Source of the DNA: Rhodocollybia butyracea
Taxonomy: Eukaryota > Basidiomycota > Agaricomycetes > Agaricales > Omphalotaceae
Direction: 5' to 3'
DNA length: 64,000 nt
Assembly: GCA_015501585.1 (NCBI GenBank)
Contig: JADNRY010000160.1
Span: forward strand, 62,001-126,000
The notes below the pieces were generated by a model. The model worked only from the letters and a program-made list of their open reading frames with translations. It did not search any database and was not told the DNA's origin. Position 1 is the stretch's first letter, and each line of letters starts with the position of its first letter. Position numbers and translations under genes: made by a program. This document shows, piece after piece, positions 34,631 through 47,118 of this stretch.

Positions 34631-34964
34631 ATGGAGATAATAAAAATGTATTATTGTGATATAGTACATTTATTACATAGAACTTCACGCTTATAATGTG
34701 CATAACATCCTGGGGAGGTGGTGCGCTGGTTTCGCTACCAGTTGCGTGGGATTTGGCGACTCTCATTGATGAGTACTACGTCAGAAGCCGTCCAGCAAGA
34801 GCCAGATAGGCCACAGCGCGGTTACCCCTAGCCTGTATGGGGACATGGTTTTGCCCTATCGCTCTTCCTCTTTTTTGTTGGGGTCTAATGCACAATATTA
34901 TTTACTATGTGATCAGGTACTGGGCTAGCCTTACTCTACTTTAGAGTTCCTGTCCTGGCCTGTC

Positions 34965-35230
34965 CATCAGGAAAAGCACTCTAGGCTCAAGTGGATTTAA
35001 AGTCTGCTCAGGTTTGAGCAACCTCCACTTGAGCACCCCAAGTCCCTCAAGTCATCCCAGGTCAGCCCAGGTCAGCCCAAGGTTGGAGTCCAGCCATTCA
35101 TTGGCTCCAGTGCACTCAAGTTCACCTTCTTCCTGCCTTAGCACACTCAGGATAAGGAGAGTTTGTAGTACAGGCTTGAGCGTGCTCAGATGTCACCTTA
35201 GCTGACTCAAGTATCATCCATTGAAAGCTA
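34965..35230. repeat. Left subterminal repeats of the large element
   Basis: Many copies of CTCAAG(T) and CCCAGGT-type words occur within 265 bp of the left end. Their reverse complements (ACTTGAG, ACCTGAG, CTTGGG) crowd the right end at about 55810-56300. Such arrays are typically transposase-binding sites. Confidence 0.65.
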
Positions 35231-35395
35231 GAACTTAAGCAAACTCAACAGCTCTAAGTAGACTCAAGCAGTATAAGTAATTGAATTAAACTACCAAAAT
35301 CAAACATCGATCACAATCGAAGTCTTATTTTACACACAATCACAATCACAATCGAGAAAGTCAGTGAACAAAAAAAAATCCATAGCATAAAACAA

Positions 35396-38300
35396 CTACG
35401 AGTCCTTGTATATAGTTTTATAAGTGTAAACAGATAGCCAATTATTAATAAAAAAAGAATCAACTGTGTCTAAAACATTAGATGAGGTCAAAGCGGAGAC
35501 ATTTTTGACCTTACAAAAATTTGGTATAATCATGCAGGACTGGCGTATGTTAGATAACGGTATGATGGACCAAGTAAGGGTCCTAGGTTTTTGTATGGAT
35601 GCCATATTATGAGTGGTACGGGCAGCATCTGAAATTGTTGGAGAAGTGAACCATTCTATGTAAGCAAGAGCAGTCTTAGGCCAGGCTAAGGGAGCGGAAG
35701 ACTTGTGAGACCCAATGAGAGAAAGATTAATGGGTAAACAAAAGATAACTTTGATACAACCAATGCGAGTACCTAAAATGAAAAGAATATATCAGCATAG
35801 GAATTATGCAAATGAAATTGACTAGTAACCTTCAAGACTGACACTCTCAGCCTCCTCACTAGTCATTACAATGACAGTATCAAATCGCCCACCATTCAGT
35901 GGTGAGGCTTTCACAACATCTTTCAAGTCAACACCCTCCTCCAGTCGTTCTGGTGAAAACTTGAACGAATAATAAACATCTAAGCGTTCAAATGGTAATA
36001 CCCGAGTACATGCCTTGCGAACAGAAGCATTGGTGGCGGAAGGTTTTAACATTTCAAGATATGCCTTCAGATCTTGCGTGAATGAAGGAACATGATGGGT
36101 TTTTTCAATGGCTGTTATTAATTTGTTGGGGGCAGTGGGAAACTTGGGAAGAAGGATATTAGATGAGAGTGGGGGAGGTGGTAAGATAGTCGAAGTAGCG
36201 GAAGAAGACCCAGATGAAGCAGCGGCAAGTGATTGTTGCTCTAGAATCCATGCAAGTTCTCAATTGAAGGACTGGACGTTCTCTTGCCGCGAAAGCCACC
36301 GCGTCATCTGGGGGAACTCATCACATTTGTTAGAAGCCCTCCATCCTTTCTTGGCAAAATCGATATGGAAATGTTCGAACATCTCGGTGTTGTAATTATC
36401 GGTGGTACCAAAAAATCGAATAGATTGGACATAGTGTGAGAGGGAATGAAATTTTGGAATATTAAGATGGTCCCGGACCTCCAAAGTAAGGAAACAATCC
36501 TTATATTTATGCCAAGTCCGGAGAGCGTCTTCCATGTAAGATAATGTATTGTCATCATGAAGTGAGTACTGCGCGAGATAAATGAAGTCAAGAATAGCCC
36601 GAATGGCAGTCAAACCACGAGTAGGCATGTCTGAACCAATCAAACATCCAAGGAGAATCTTGGCCATGTTCTTCCGCTCCGACCCGCTGATCTGGGAGAG
36701 AGCAGAGATGCCATTCTTGAAGTGGCGTACTCCATATGAAGGGGGAAGAGATCAAATACGACAATCAAATTCTTCTTCCGTGAGGACCTTTTGACACCAT
36801 GTTATGATATGGCTAAGAACACCCTGGTAAAGCTGATGAAGAATGTCGGGGGTAATACTGAGGTGAATGTCGGTGTAAGGAAGGTTGTCCCAGAATGGCC
36901 GGTAAACATATCCCGACACATCCTCTTTCATACAGCTGTCAAAATACTGAGCCCCAGAGTGGGATGATTCGCGGGCATTTTTCATTACATCTAATGTCCA
37001 TGCCTGAGTTCTCCGCTCGAAGGGCCCTTTCTCTCCCAGATTTGTTGACGGTACACGACACTTTGGACAAGTTCCAGACTTTGAGCAAGAAACCAGGCAC
37101 TGCTCTGGAAAGTCGGCGACATAGCTGGCAAGAATGGGGTGAACACGTCGAACCTCCCCATCTGCACTTGCCATCTCAACACCTTCCTTTCCCGCAATAA
37201 TAAGAGGCGCCATTACTTGACGCATGGCTTCGTGGAAGAGACGGTGGTAGCGTCCAGTGGCTTCACGCTGGATCATCCGATCCTTATTGAGCTTCTCCAC
37301 AGGCAGATAGGCAAGGAGAACACAGGCTTGCTGTGATGGTTTCTGTCGAAGTGCCGAGGTATATTACCTAGAGTAAGATAGACAGGATATGCTTGTTTGC
37401 TGCCCGAAAATTGAGTGAGTTGGGTTTTATCAGTGGCGATAATGAGTGGAGCCACAGTCGCACCGACTGGTAGTTTGTCCTAGGACAAGTAAATCAAAAT
37501 GAACGTGTCGGAAGAAAAATAGACAAACTTGGGTGAATTGCCACCATTTCCCGGACCACATCTCTGAATATGTTCTCTGTGTGTGCTCCGCATCCTGGAA
37601 GATTGACTTGGGGCGGTAAACCAAGTGTTTAGCAAGGGATGGATCTCCCCACAGGCTTTTAACCACCTCTACAATATTGCGATGACGGAGAATGAACTCT
37701 TCATCTGGGTGGTCCATGAAACTCAACCGCTGGACTTTCCACTCACCAGCCCGGGCCTGACGGAATCTACACATTTATGGAGGCCTGCGATGTTGTTATA
37801 GGATAAGCCAAGTTTCTCAACAACCTAGATAAAGTCTGTCAAAAAATTAGCTAGAGAAGGAGTCTAATATGCGTACACCAGGTATTCCAAGTAAGCGATT
37901 TAAAGAATTATGCCCTATGTTATCTTTCACGACCCAGTCCGCAATGCACCAATCCATCTCTGAGGCAAAAGGGGCATAAATATTTGATTGAACATTACTA
38001 CCGTCCATTGGGGAATCGTAAGAGAAATCGTGGGACGCACGCCACCGTTCATACAGAGACTCGTCCATACAAATCCGGGCGCCAGCAGTAGGATGCTCAA
38101 CTTCAAACATTGTGAGATCTTCAGCGTCGAAAGTACGGATCTTGGCTCCAAGTTGACGATCAGCCAGGGAATCTCGATGAGCTTGTGTCGAAGGACCAGG
38201 GCCGGCTTGTCTGAGGGCCACAGGCTCATCATCGTTCATACGAACGAAGTAGAATAGGTCATTCTCTTCCTCAATCTCTTGGAGAAGTTCTCCCGCCTCC

Positions 38301-38515
38301 CCGTCGCTGATTTCAGGAGAGATATCGCCGCCAATCTCCTGCTCCATAAACTCTTCACCTAGATCTTGCTGATCTAGCTGAGCGGTAAAGTTCTTGATGG
38401 CGGCGGATTTCTGATGTGAACGATACCACATACAGGAACAAGCCTGATTAAGGTGGCTGTCGAGACTACGGTTGTGGTCGAACCAGCGTCCACAGTCAGC
38501 CGGACAAAGAGGCAT
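35396..38515 (-). pseudogene. Plavaka-type transposase with an internal stop
   Basis: Starts at ATG 38515 with a C2H2-like finger (CPADCGRWFDHNRSLDSH). It has an acidic region, then W(C)IADWVVKDNIGHNSLNRLL to about 37870. After a spliced gap come RQARAGEWKVQRLSF and YSEMWSGKWW (37774-37500), then the catalytic region VAPLIIATDKTQLTQFSG and YLTLGNIPRHF (about 37455-37340). A cysteine cluster follows (CLVSCSKSGTCPKC, about 37110), then ITPDILHQLYQGVLSHIITW (about 36840), which contains the second acidic residue. Later come GLRTW-type helical sequence, PKFHSLSHYVQSIRFFGTTDN, and at the C-terminus NVLDTVDSFFINNWLSVYTY, ending near 35396. An in-frame TGA lies at 36754-36752 in an otherwise continuous exon, where family members have arginine. 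There is also a frame irregularity near 37760. Inactive as read. Confidence 0.8.
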
Positions 38516-39126
38516 TGGGAATGGCTATTTCAAGTAGGGGAGGGAGACTGTTGAAAGAGTGATGGGGAGAGGACGGTGAACAGGATAGCTGCAAAACACA
38601 ATCAGTTAAAAACAAACCAAGAGAAATGACACCATACTTACTTATCAATTAGATGGGCGCAAGCACAAAAAAAAGCGGTGCAGAAATCGATAAGGCTAAA
38701 ACAAACGCAGTCAATATTGCTATTCAGAATGTTCGAAAAAAAATCATCCTCACTGGTGGGATTGACAAGACCTGTATAGAGTTGGACAGGAAGATAAGAG
38801 CAAAGCACACCAGTAAGAACATCAAGTTTTACCTGGCCGCAAAGACGCATCAGTAAGAACGTCAAGTTCTACCTGGGTGTGAAGCCAAGAGCAAAGCACG
38901 TCAGTAAGAACATCAAGTTCTCCGAGGCCACGAAGACAAGATGAGCAATGCGCACCTGTTAGAACATCGAGTTCTAACCGGGCGCAGAAAGATGTAGATA
39001 CGAAGTAGAGTAGCCGACTTGAAAATAAAACGGAATTCCATATCAGTTACATTCTAAGAATGAAAACATAAAGACGTACCGAATACACATAAGTTTACCT
39101 TCCAAGCCACAAAAGAAGAATCAACA

Positions 39127-39435
39127 GTGAGAGATTGGTCAGTTTAGCGTATTGAGCTGGGCAAAAAGGAAGGTATGAGGAGATAGGTCTGGCCATTGAG
39201 CGACGCGATGCCACTGAATGTTGAGAAAAGTGAGAGATTGGTCAGTTTAGCGTATTGAGCTGGGCAAAAAGGAACTTACGAGGAGATAGGTCTGGCCATT
39301 GAGCGACGCGATGCCGCTGAATGTCAAGAAAAGTGAGACATTGGTCAGTTTAGCCTATTGAGCTGAGCAAAAAGGAACTTACGGGGAGATAGGTCTGGCC
39401 ATTGAGCGACGCGATGCCGCTGAACGTCAAGTTCA
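39127..39435. repeat. Three-copy 103-bp tandem repeat, with a nearby short-repeat block
   Basis: GTGAGA(G/C)ATTGGTCAGTTTAG starts at 39127, 39230 and 39333, and each unit ends near CGCGATGCC(A/G)CTGAA. It lies in the divergent promoter region between the transposase and cargo gene 1. Just before it, 38815-38990, the word AGAACATCAAGTTC recurs about every 40-50 bp. Confidence 0.8.
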
Positions 39436-42104
39436 ACAGCATGCAAAAAAAACTGGCTAGAACATCACGTTCAAGACCAGAAGAAACAAGACAGCATGAA
39501 CATCAAGTTCATGCTGTTTGAAGTCGTCCATCCAAGTCAATTGGATGGCGACGGCCGACGCTGAGAACGATGGTGGTAGTGGAGAAGGCGACGGCCAAGG
39601 CTGAGAACAATGGTAGAGGTGGAGGTGGCTGCGACAATGGTAGTGGTGGAGGTGAAAGCGCAGTTGGGTGTCAGGTGACCCAAGCCACTCAAGCGGTCCT
39701 GAGCACCCCTGGGCGCTTCGGACTTGAGGCGCTTTGGGCTCAAAAGTTTGGGCGCTTTGGACTTGTTAACTCAACCCGCAGGTGAACTGAAAGGTAAAAA
39801 CTTCTTTCTTTCTTACTTCTATCACTGACTCCTTTTGTCATCTTTGCCCATCCTCCTAGCTTTTTCTCTCGCCCGCCGTTGTAAAGGAACATCCCGACCT
39901 CAGTGCTCAATTTGACGTTGACACTGATTCGACACCGCAGATATTCAGCTTGACGCTGTTTATGTTCTGCTTCTCTCAAACAACTTTACGTCAACAAGAG
40001 TATTCAACATTGTCGGTCTCAACTTGACGCTGAACCAGGACCCGCCCAAGGTCAGTAATATTCGCTTATCGATAGTGTGGCGCCCTTTTCTGATATGATC
40101 GCAGCTCAGGTTCTACGGCGAGACAATCGCTATCCTTCGACGCCCTCACTTGCTGGTAGGTACATTCACGCTGTGAAATAATTTAAATGTCTCTAACTGC
40201 CACAGTTCGAATATCTGTCACTTCCTTACATACAATGGTAAGTCCATAAACTAACGTTGTTTGTTTACGACTCTGACCGTTTGAATCAGCCGTTGGAGAA
40301 CACAATTCTTAAATCATTTGATGGACTGGTGGGCAAACATTATCCGGATGTACAAGGTGGCCTTTTCATCACTTCCCCGAACATGACGACAATACCACCC
40401 TTCGTACTTAACTCTCCGAGCAGCCCCCAACGCGTTTGTCTTCGGAAACAGTTACATTACGGGGAACACGACTTTCTTTTAAACCCTCAGCCCATCATCT
40501 CGACTCTTCCTCACCACGCACTCATTTGTTACCCAGGTGCAGGGAATGACACTTACATTTTCTGGGCTCTACCGCAGGAGGACGATTTTGAGGCCATCGA
40601 GGGCCAGAGATTGTCTGGAGCTCCTCTTGGACATATCTCCTCTATGTTCATCGAGCAGCTCTACGCTGAATGCATGAAACTCTTCAGCTCCTCTGCCTCC
40701 CCAAAGTTCGCCACTGATCCTGAGATCAAAACCTTACGCCCTCGAGTTTGCCATCTATTTTCGCAACTCTCCGTCCCCTCGCTCTTCATGCAGGCTTTAA
40801 TGAGATGGCGCATAGCTCAGCGCATGATCCTTCTCATTGAAGCAAGGATAACTTGGCTTGTTGAAGTCATGCCAACATTTGGGGACCCAGATGCGTGGAA
40901 GGTTCACTCCCTTCGCAATGTTGTTGGTGCAGTCACGGAGGATTTCCTAGCTGGTGAAAGATTGTATCGCGTAAGTCCTCACCTTGTATACTCTATGCTC
41001 ACTGAAACCGAGACTTTTGCTCCATAGGCTGGAATACCGGTTTGGTTCTACCATGGTCTGGAGCTAGCTTCCACCGTCAAGGTCGTAACCTGGGTGGATG
41101 ACAATGCCGACGCCTCGCGTTTACACTATAGTTGGATCGATTTTGAAGACTCCACCCCTGTAAGCCCAACAGTTTACAACGGGTCCGTCGAAGCGTCTCA
41201 AGATCGATATTGCAAGATGGCGGTTGAATGTTGGACGATTGCCTTTCCTGCGGCCATCTTTGGCGCAGATCTTATTCAAAATGATGTTGACTACTCGAGT
41301 AACCTCCACTCCGCAGCTTCTTCCTGTACATCGAAAACACTGTCCGCTCCTTCTACATCTACTGCTGGACCTTCTCATACCGCCGGACCTTCTCAACTGT
41401 ATGCTGCTTCTTCTCGTCCTCGGTCTCCTGCAAATCATTCCTCTTCTCAACCTTCAAGTACGTGACCTTATCCTTCCTGCCCGAGAGATTCCTCCTGACC
41501 CATTGATCTCAGAAAAACAGAAAACAGGCAAAAATCCTCCTCTGATCAAACGCAATAAATTCCTTGAGCCTCAATCCCCATCATGCCACACGCGATTGCA
41601 GAAGGGTTGAGGCGGCTGTAGCGGTGTCACACAAATTCACACTTGAGGAGCATGCGGGGTAAATCGTGGATATGTCCTTCCTAAACCTGCAGTTTTTGGT
41701 AACCACAAAAGCGAGGTATCTCGCCAGCGGTACTTCCTCACATATCTAAAGGTTCGTGAGGTGTTCATTGCCGCAATCAACCTCCTGGGTCCAATCGTCT
41801 GTCAGCGGCCTCCTAAGGACTGGCACAGGCTACTGTCTCTTGAATTACATGGATCTTTAGATGCCCAAACTCGTGAAGGGGCCACTAAGCTGGAGCTGTG
41901 CCGATGTTATGACTCGATCAATAGTCTCGTCCAAACCTTCACAGTACGTAACTCGGTGGTAACAATGATAAGAGAAATTAATGGAGATTATAGAGCAAGC
42001 CTTTCCGTTTGATGAAACCGCTAGGCAAAAAATATATACTCAAACAACTAGGCTCAAGTAAAGTTAGTAACTAGTTTGTAATACAAAACTCACAGAAGTT
42101 ATTA

Positions 42105-42500
42105 TTTGGAGATAGCTCGACAAATAATAATAAGATTACCCTCGGAGATGGCTCGACAAGCAGTAATATGAATCAGAACTAATACTCGGAGATGGCTCAA
42201 CAAGTAGTAGTGAGTGTGGTGTCTAATACTCGGAGATAGCTCAACAAGTAATAGTGAGTGTGGTGTCTAGTACTCGGAGATAGCTCAACAAGTAATAGTG
42301 AGTGTGATGTCTAATACTTGGAGATAGCTCAACAAGTAATAGGAAGTTGCAACTCGGAGATAGCTCAACAAGTGGCAATTAAAGAAGTATTCACTAGGAG
42401 ATAGCTCAACAGGTGAATATTAGTGGATACAACTTGGAGTTAGCTCAACAAGATGTATAAATGTGTATTGTAACTTGGAGATAGCTCAACAATATACAAT
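42105..42500. repeat. Minisatellite with GGAGATAGCTCAACAAG core
   Basis: About nine units of roughly 35-50 bp share CTCGGAGATAGCTCAACAAGTA, with a variable spacer often AGTGAGTGTGGTGTCTAA. It lies inside the apparent intron of cargo gene 1. Confidence 0.8.
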
Positions 42501-42638
42501 GAGTTGGTCTGGTGATTCACACAAGTGATAACAGCAAACAAGTGGGGGTTTGGATTTAAGAAAAATAATATGTCTACCTGTACATTGGTAAATCTAGCCT
42601 CCTTATATACTGTCAAGTATGTATTATTTAGGAAATGC

Positions 42639-42868
42639 TGCGGAATGACATCATAACTGTGGAGCACTGGAATGATGTCATAACTGCGGAGCACTGGAAT
42701 GATATCATAACTGTGGAGCACTGGAATGATGTCATAACTGCGGAGCACTGGAATGATATCATAACTGTGGAGCTGGAATGATGTCATAACTGCGGAGCAG
42801 TGAGATGACATCATGACTGTGGAGCAGTAAAATGATGTCAGAACTGCGGAGCAGTAGAATGATGTCAT
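42639..42868. repeat. Minisatellite, about 27-bp units
   Basis: Eight to nine tandem copies of GGAGCACTGGAATGATGTCA followed by TAACTGC or TAACTGT. Alternate units differ (GTCA/ATCA, TGCGG/TGTGG), which suggests a higher-order dimer. Confidence 0.8.
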
Positions 42869-44411
42869 GCAGTGACTGGTGTTCAATTATTCTAGTGAAA
42901 CCGAAGTTGATTAACAGTATGTTCACGTGTGCAGCATTATGCCAAATAATGTAGAGAAAATGAGTAATGAACGTAAAATGTATATGATAAGTAGAAATTT
43001 TAATGATAGTAGTAGTAGTTGGTTAATAATAATAGAAAAAGATATGTATATGCTTATAGTTTGGGTATGGGTCATAACAGCCGAGAGATGAACGACGTTG
43101 CTGCGCGCATGGGCAGTTCGTTTGTAAGTTTGTTTGTTCTTCTTCGAAGATGGGTCCCTGGAGCTAAAGGTTCCTTATTAGTCTGTTGATCTCACCAATC
43201 TTGCCCAAGCATCTTCACGCTGGGACGGGATAGTCTACACGGGACATCTTCCAGATGATGTACAGAGGGCAATACTCCAGGAGATTTTTGACATCTCCTT
43301 CAAGCAGGAGTTCCTTCTGTTGGACCGGTTCCTGTATATACTCATGCCACAACAAGAAGATGGAGAATTGGAAAACGAATACGATGCATCCACGCGTGAA
43401 GACTGGAACTTAATCATCGAAGACGCTCTCTTCAGCAATGGGCCCCCTGCCTTTGGTCATTCAGATTCACACTTGCGTCAGGCCACTCTCCACTCGTTCT
43501 TCCAAGTCATGAGGGGATGGTCTCGCCTGGAAAGCCCCATGTCTACCCAGACCATCCAAGATGGCCAGAGGTTGGGTTCAAGCCATGTTCGTGCGAAGAA
43601 GGAGCTGAAGGACACCGAGTTTTACCTAGCCTCATATTACATTTACGCATTTGCTGGTTTCTTTCGCAGGGCTCCGACTATGCCCCACTTTGTTTCATCT
43701 TTCCTCGTTCTTGTTTCACGGCCATGTCCAGCCCTGTCCAGCTGAGGGCCCGACTTTGCGATCTGACGGATAGTGCTGAAAATTTTACTACATTTTTTTA
43801 ATATCTTTTTTGAATGTTTTAATCTACTAGAATACTATTGCGGCAGTTCCACTCGATTCAGGCGTGAGACTGATACCAATCAGGGTGCCAAAAGATGGCG
43901 TATAAAAGGTGTGTCCGCGACCCTGGGCTTTTTGGTCTTGCTCTTTTCTTTTCTGCTTCCACTCGCTCCTTGTCCCTCAAACCAAACCAAAATGCCTGGC
44001 AAGTTTTTTCTAGTGTATGTATATTTCACCTGCTTACGTTCCTTTCCTAGCTTCTACTGTCACCATTACTCCAAGTAAGTGTCTTAGTATAGTTGCTCTT
44101 TCCTGTTGTCTAATTTTTTTTCATGTTCTTTTCCTCAATCTAATTAGTTGTCAAGAAGACACGAGCTTCTACTGCTGCCGCCGCGGCCAATTCTGGACCG
44201 AAAACTAGGACTTGAGCGGCGGCGCAAGTAGTCGGTGCCAAAGCTCCTGCCAAGAAGAAGGAGATTGACCTCAAGGCTTTGGCGCTTCAACAAAAGAAGG
44301 AGGCCCAATAAAAGTCTCAGCAAAAGGCTCAACAAGCCCGAGACGCAGGTATGTTTTATTTGTATTTTATTTACTTTGTTCTAACTTCCCTACATAGCCA
44401 TTTGTGAACGT

Positions 44412-44566
44412 TGGAGTAGGGTACAGCGCTAGGCGCTATCTTATCTTGATCATTGTTTGGGTTTGCTTGGCATAGGCACTAGATAGTCTATTAGGTATCG
44501 TACGTACAGGACAGTTTTACATTATCACATCAAGCATTCCACATCGCAGCATCCAGGACCAGTCTA
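44412..44566 (+). repeat. 5' LTR of the gypsy element
   Basis: A 155-bp direct repeat of 53676-53830. It starts TG and ends TA. Differences from the 3' LTR are C/T at about 44427, G/T at about 44497 and C/T at about 44541. An LTR this short is unusual but occurs in fungi. Confidence 0.85.
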
Positions 44567-46038
44567 TCTTGGTGACAAGAGCGATTTTGACCGACGTTCT
44601 GGACTTCGACAGCTGACCGACACACTAGAAAGACTCAGACAACAAGTGGAAACTCTGGCCGAGTTAACACGCGACGGAAAAGGACGCTTTGCAGCGAGGA
44701 CGTTTAGGACACCTGATAGAAGCTTATCAGCAGAATTCAAGGATATAGGAACCGACGTTCCGGCAGAAACACCGTTGAACTCACCTATTAAAAAGACTAC
44801 AGCCAGATCCGTTTTTTCTTTGACACAGCCACCCCAGACCAACACAGCAACGACAGCACCAGCAGCCACAGTGTTGAACCTAAAGAAACCTAAAAGAATG
44901 ACGTCGATACCAGTAATTCGATTTTCGGGAGATCCTGATGACCCAATCCAGCCAGCGATGTTTTTACAGAACCATGAGACTTGGATGATGGAGCTGTCGT
45001 TCGACCGTAAAAACTGGGTCACAAGTGTCAAGGCGTACTTCGAGTTGGACTCGAGAGCGGCAGATTGGTTCAACAACACGTTGAATGATGCTCAGCGTGC
45101 CGGAAACTGGACCAACTTCGAAAAGTTGTTCCTCGCGCGTTTTCCTTTGCAAAAGAAAGAGAAAAAGTCAGCAAAGTCATACTTGGGGCTGTTAGAGGCC
45201 GAGTTCATCACCCATAAGCAACTCCTCACGACGAATGAAGAAACTAACCAACCTTATCACAAGTTCTGGGCTGATAAGTTGTTGCGGTTGGCAAAGGGAG
45301 CGGAAATTGAAGGTTCCTCAGTCCTGATCAGCACGATGTATAGGAATTTGCCTTATGCGCTGAAGCGTGAGTTGGTGGATGAGTTTGACAATTGGGAAAA
45401 GTTCACGACGGCAATCAAGGACGTCCGATGGGCGATTGTGAAAGTGGAAGCACAGGAGAAATTGGACAGGGCAAAGGTTGCATCAGTTCCAGAAACTCCT
45501 AGGACAAAGTTAGCCAACAGCTTTGCTGGTGCCCAGATAGACGCGCCACCATCCCCATCACCAAGCCGAGGCAATCCCAGACCCAGAGGTGGGGGACCTC
45601 CGCCAACAGGTCGTGTCCGCAGGGTAATGACACCATTGGACGACGTCAAAAAAAGCGGTCTTGCAGGCAGGCATTGCGGCAAAGAGTCAACAGCCGGCTA
45701 CACCTGAAGGTAGAGAGAGATGGAAAGAGGATCTCCGTGAATGGGCAGCAAGGCACGGTTCGGGAGCGTTGAATGAGACAACAATAGTCCCATTGCAGCC
45801 GGGTACTCTCGCGGTCTGCTCCGGAGAGTGCTTCAGATGCGGAGGACAAGGACATGGGCGCGGAGTCATATGCACCAGCCCTACGACGATTCCGAACATT
45901 GAGAAGGACTGGAGGATGTACTGTCAGCGGGAGTTGGGATGCACGCGAGTGGTGGGAGTTAACGCGGTGAAGGTCAGTTCAGACTCGATCTTCGAAGGAA
46001 TGGTGGAGTCGGGAAATGGGGAAGGGTCGGAGATTTAG
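44567..46038 (+). pseudogene. Gypsy gag with zinc knuckle
   Basis: The frame is open from inside the PBS to 45707, but the first in-frame ATG is only at 44898. It encodes a capsid-like region with RFSGDPDDPIQPAMFLQNHE and WFNNTLNDAQRAGNWTNFEK, and a Pro-rich linker. At an A7 run (45648-45654) the coding sequence moves by one base into the frame ending at 46038, which holds the knuckle CFRCGGQGHGRGVIC (C-x2-C-x4-H-x4-C shape with G before C). Confidence 0.8.
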
Positions 46039-46116
46039 TTGGCGAACTCTCGACCCTCGAAACAAGGTTACTCGTGAATAGCGTACAGACAGGTTTCTTG
46101 AAGCAATCAAATATTC

Positions 46117-47118
46117 TTGATGTCTACGCTGTGTAAGCCCCCATTTTTCATTGAGTTGGGGTTGAAGGATAAGGAAGGACGGAAGCTGGTAGTGAAGGAA
46201 GCTATGGTGGACGATGGCGCGATGGTGGCAGCAATGTCCACAGCAGCGTACTTGGAGATGAGGCCAGAAATTGGAGGCTGGGAGGATTCAGCAAAAATGT
46301 TCCGTGTGGCAAACGGGACGCTGGTGCCAGGTGATGCCAGTTGGACGGGAACGATATCGGTGGGAGAAGTGGAGGTGGATGGGAGATTTGAAGTTTTCGA
46401 CAGTGGGGGAAGCTGGAAGTTCCTTTTTGGAAAGCCCCTGCTGGAGAAGTTTAGGGCAGTACACGATTATCAGAAAGGTTCCTTGCGTGTAGAGGATGAT
46501 TGCCAGCGCCGAAGGGAGGTTTTCAACACCGGTCTGGGTAAAGAGCTGGTGGTTGGTATCAGGGCAACGTTGGAGGTGGATGACCAACGACCCTCAACGA
46601 GACCTGTAGGTCTCGGAAAAAGCGCAGAAACAGTGGGCGGGGTTACGAAGGATTCGTTAACCCCGCTGGATAAGGAAGTTTCAAGCTTGTTAATAAATGA
46701 GCTTCAGAACAGTTCTAACCCTGTTGGACAGCACATACTGAAGGAAAACATGAGGAGAAAGGCAGCCCTGAGAGTGAGCATGGAGGAAGTTGAAGATGAA
46801 GAGATAGAGGAAGCTAGAAGAAGGCCTAGATTGCAGGAGGGAGGACGGTTGTTGGAGGATGAGAATCTGGCATGGGAGGATGAAGTCAGAAGTGAAGAAC
46901 TGCTAGGAGAAGCGCGTGCAAACTCAACGGGGGGAAGTGACGCACCCCCCTTGAGGGAAGTCTTTGTTAAAAACTCACGGCATAAGGGGCCCAGTATTGA
47001 CACAGCTGTTCTAGAGGAAAGATCACCGATGGTAGGCGACGGTTGCGAGAACCTGAAGAGGACGGAAGGGATCAGCGACGAGGAATTGATAAAAGGAAAG
47101 CGTGCCAGCCGCTTCAGT
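46117..47118 (+). pseudogene. Gypsy protease region
   Basis: Aspartic-protease-like domain with the active-site motif VDDGAMVAAMS (D-D-G) near residue 31 and a FLFGKPLLEKF segment typical of the C-terminal half. A Glu/Arg-rich spacer follows, containing GGSDAPPLREVFV. The frame is cut at 47118 by the palindromic insertion. Confidence 0.75.

Larger units (their letters stand above)
40235..43745 (+). pseudogene. Cargo gene 1 of the large element (hypothetical), broken
   Basis: Exon 1 is the ATG alone (40235-40237) before a GTAAGT intron. Then 40291-40970 and 41028-41457 encode a globular protein with HALICYPGAGNDTYIFWALP, a conserved-looking block near GIPVWFYHGLELA, and a Ser-rich stretch. 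From 41513 the frame continues but has TGA at 41608 and 41644. It remains open through YVLPKPAVFGNHKSEVSRQRY and LKVREVFIAAINLLGP to a GTACGT donor at about 41944. About 1.2 kb of minisatellite DNA follows. Coding-like sequence resumes near 43190-43745 (LLDRFLYILMPQQEDGE and LHSFFQVMRGW). I know this only as an uncharacterised Agaricomycete protein seen with such elements; no enzymatic motif is visible. Carriage between transposase and DUF6532-like gene in one element is the main clue. Confidence 0.6.

Noticed and set aside
39127..39435. CRISPR-like array
   Set aside because: Units are contiguous tandem copies without unique spacers, in a eukaryotic transposon.
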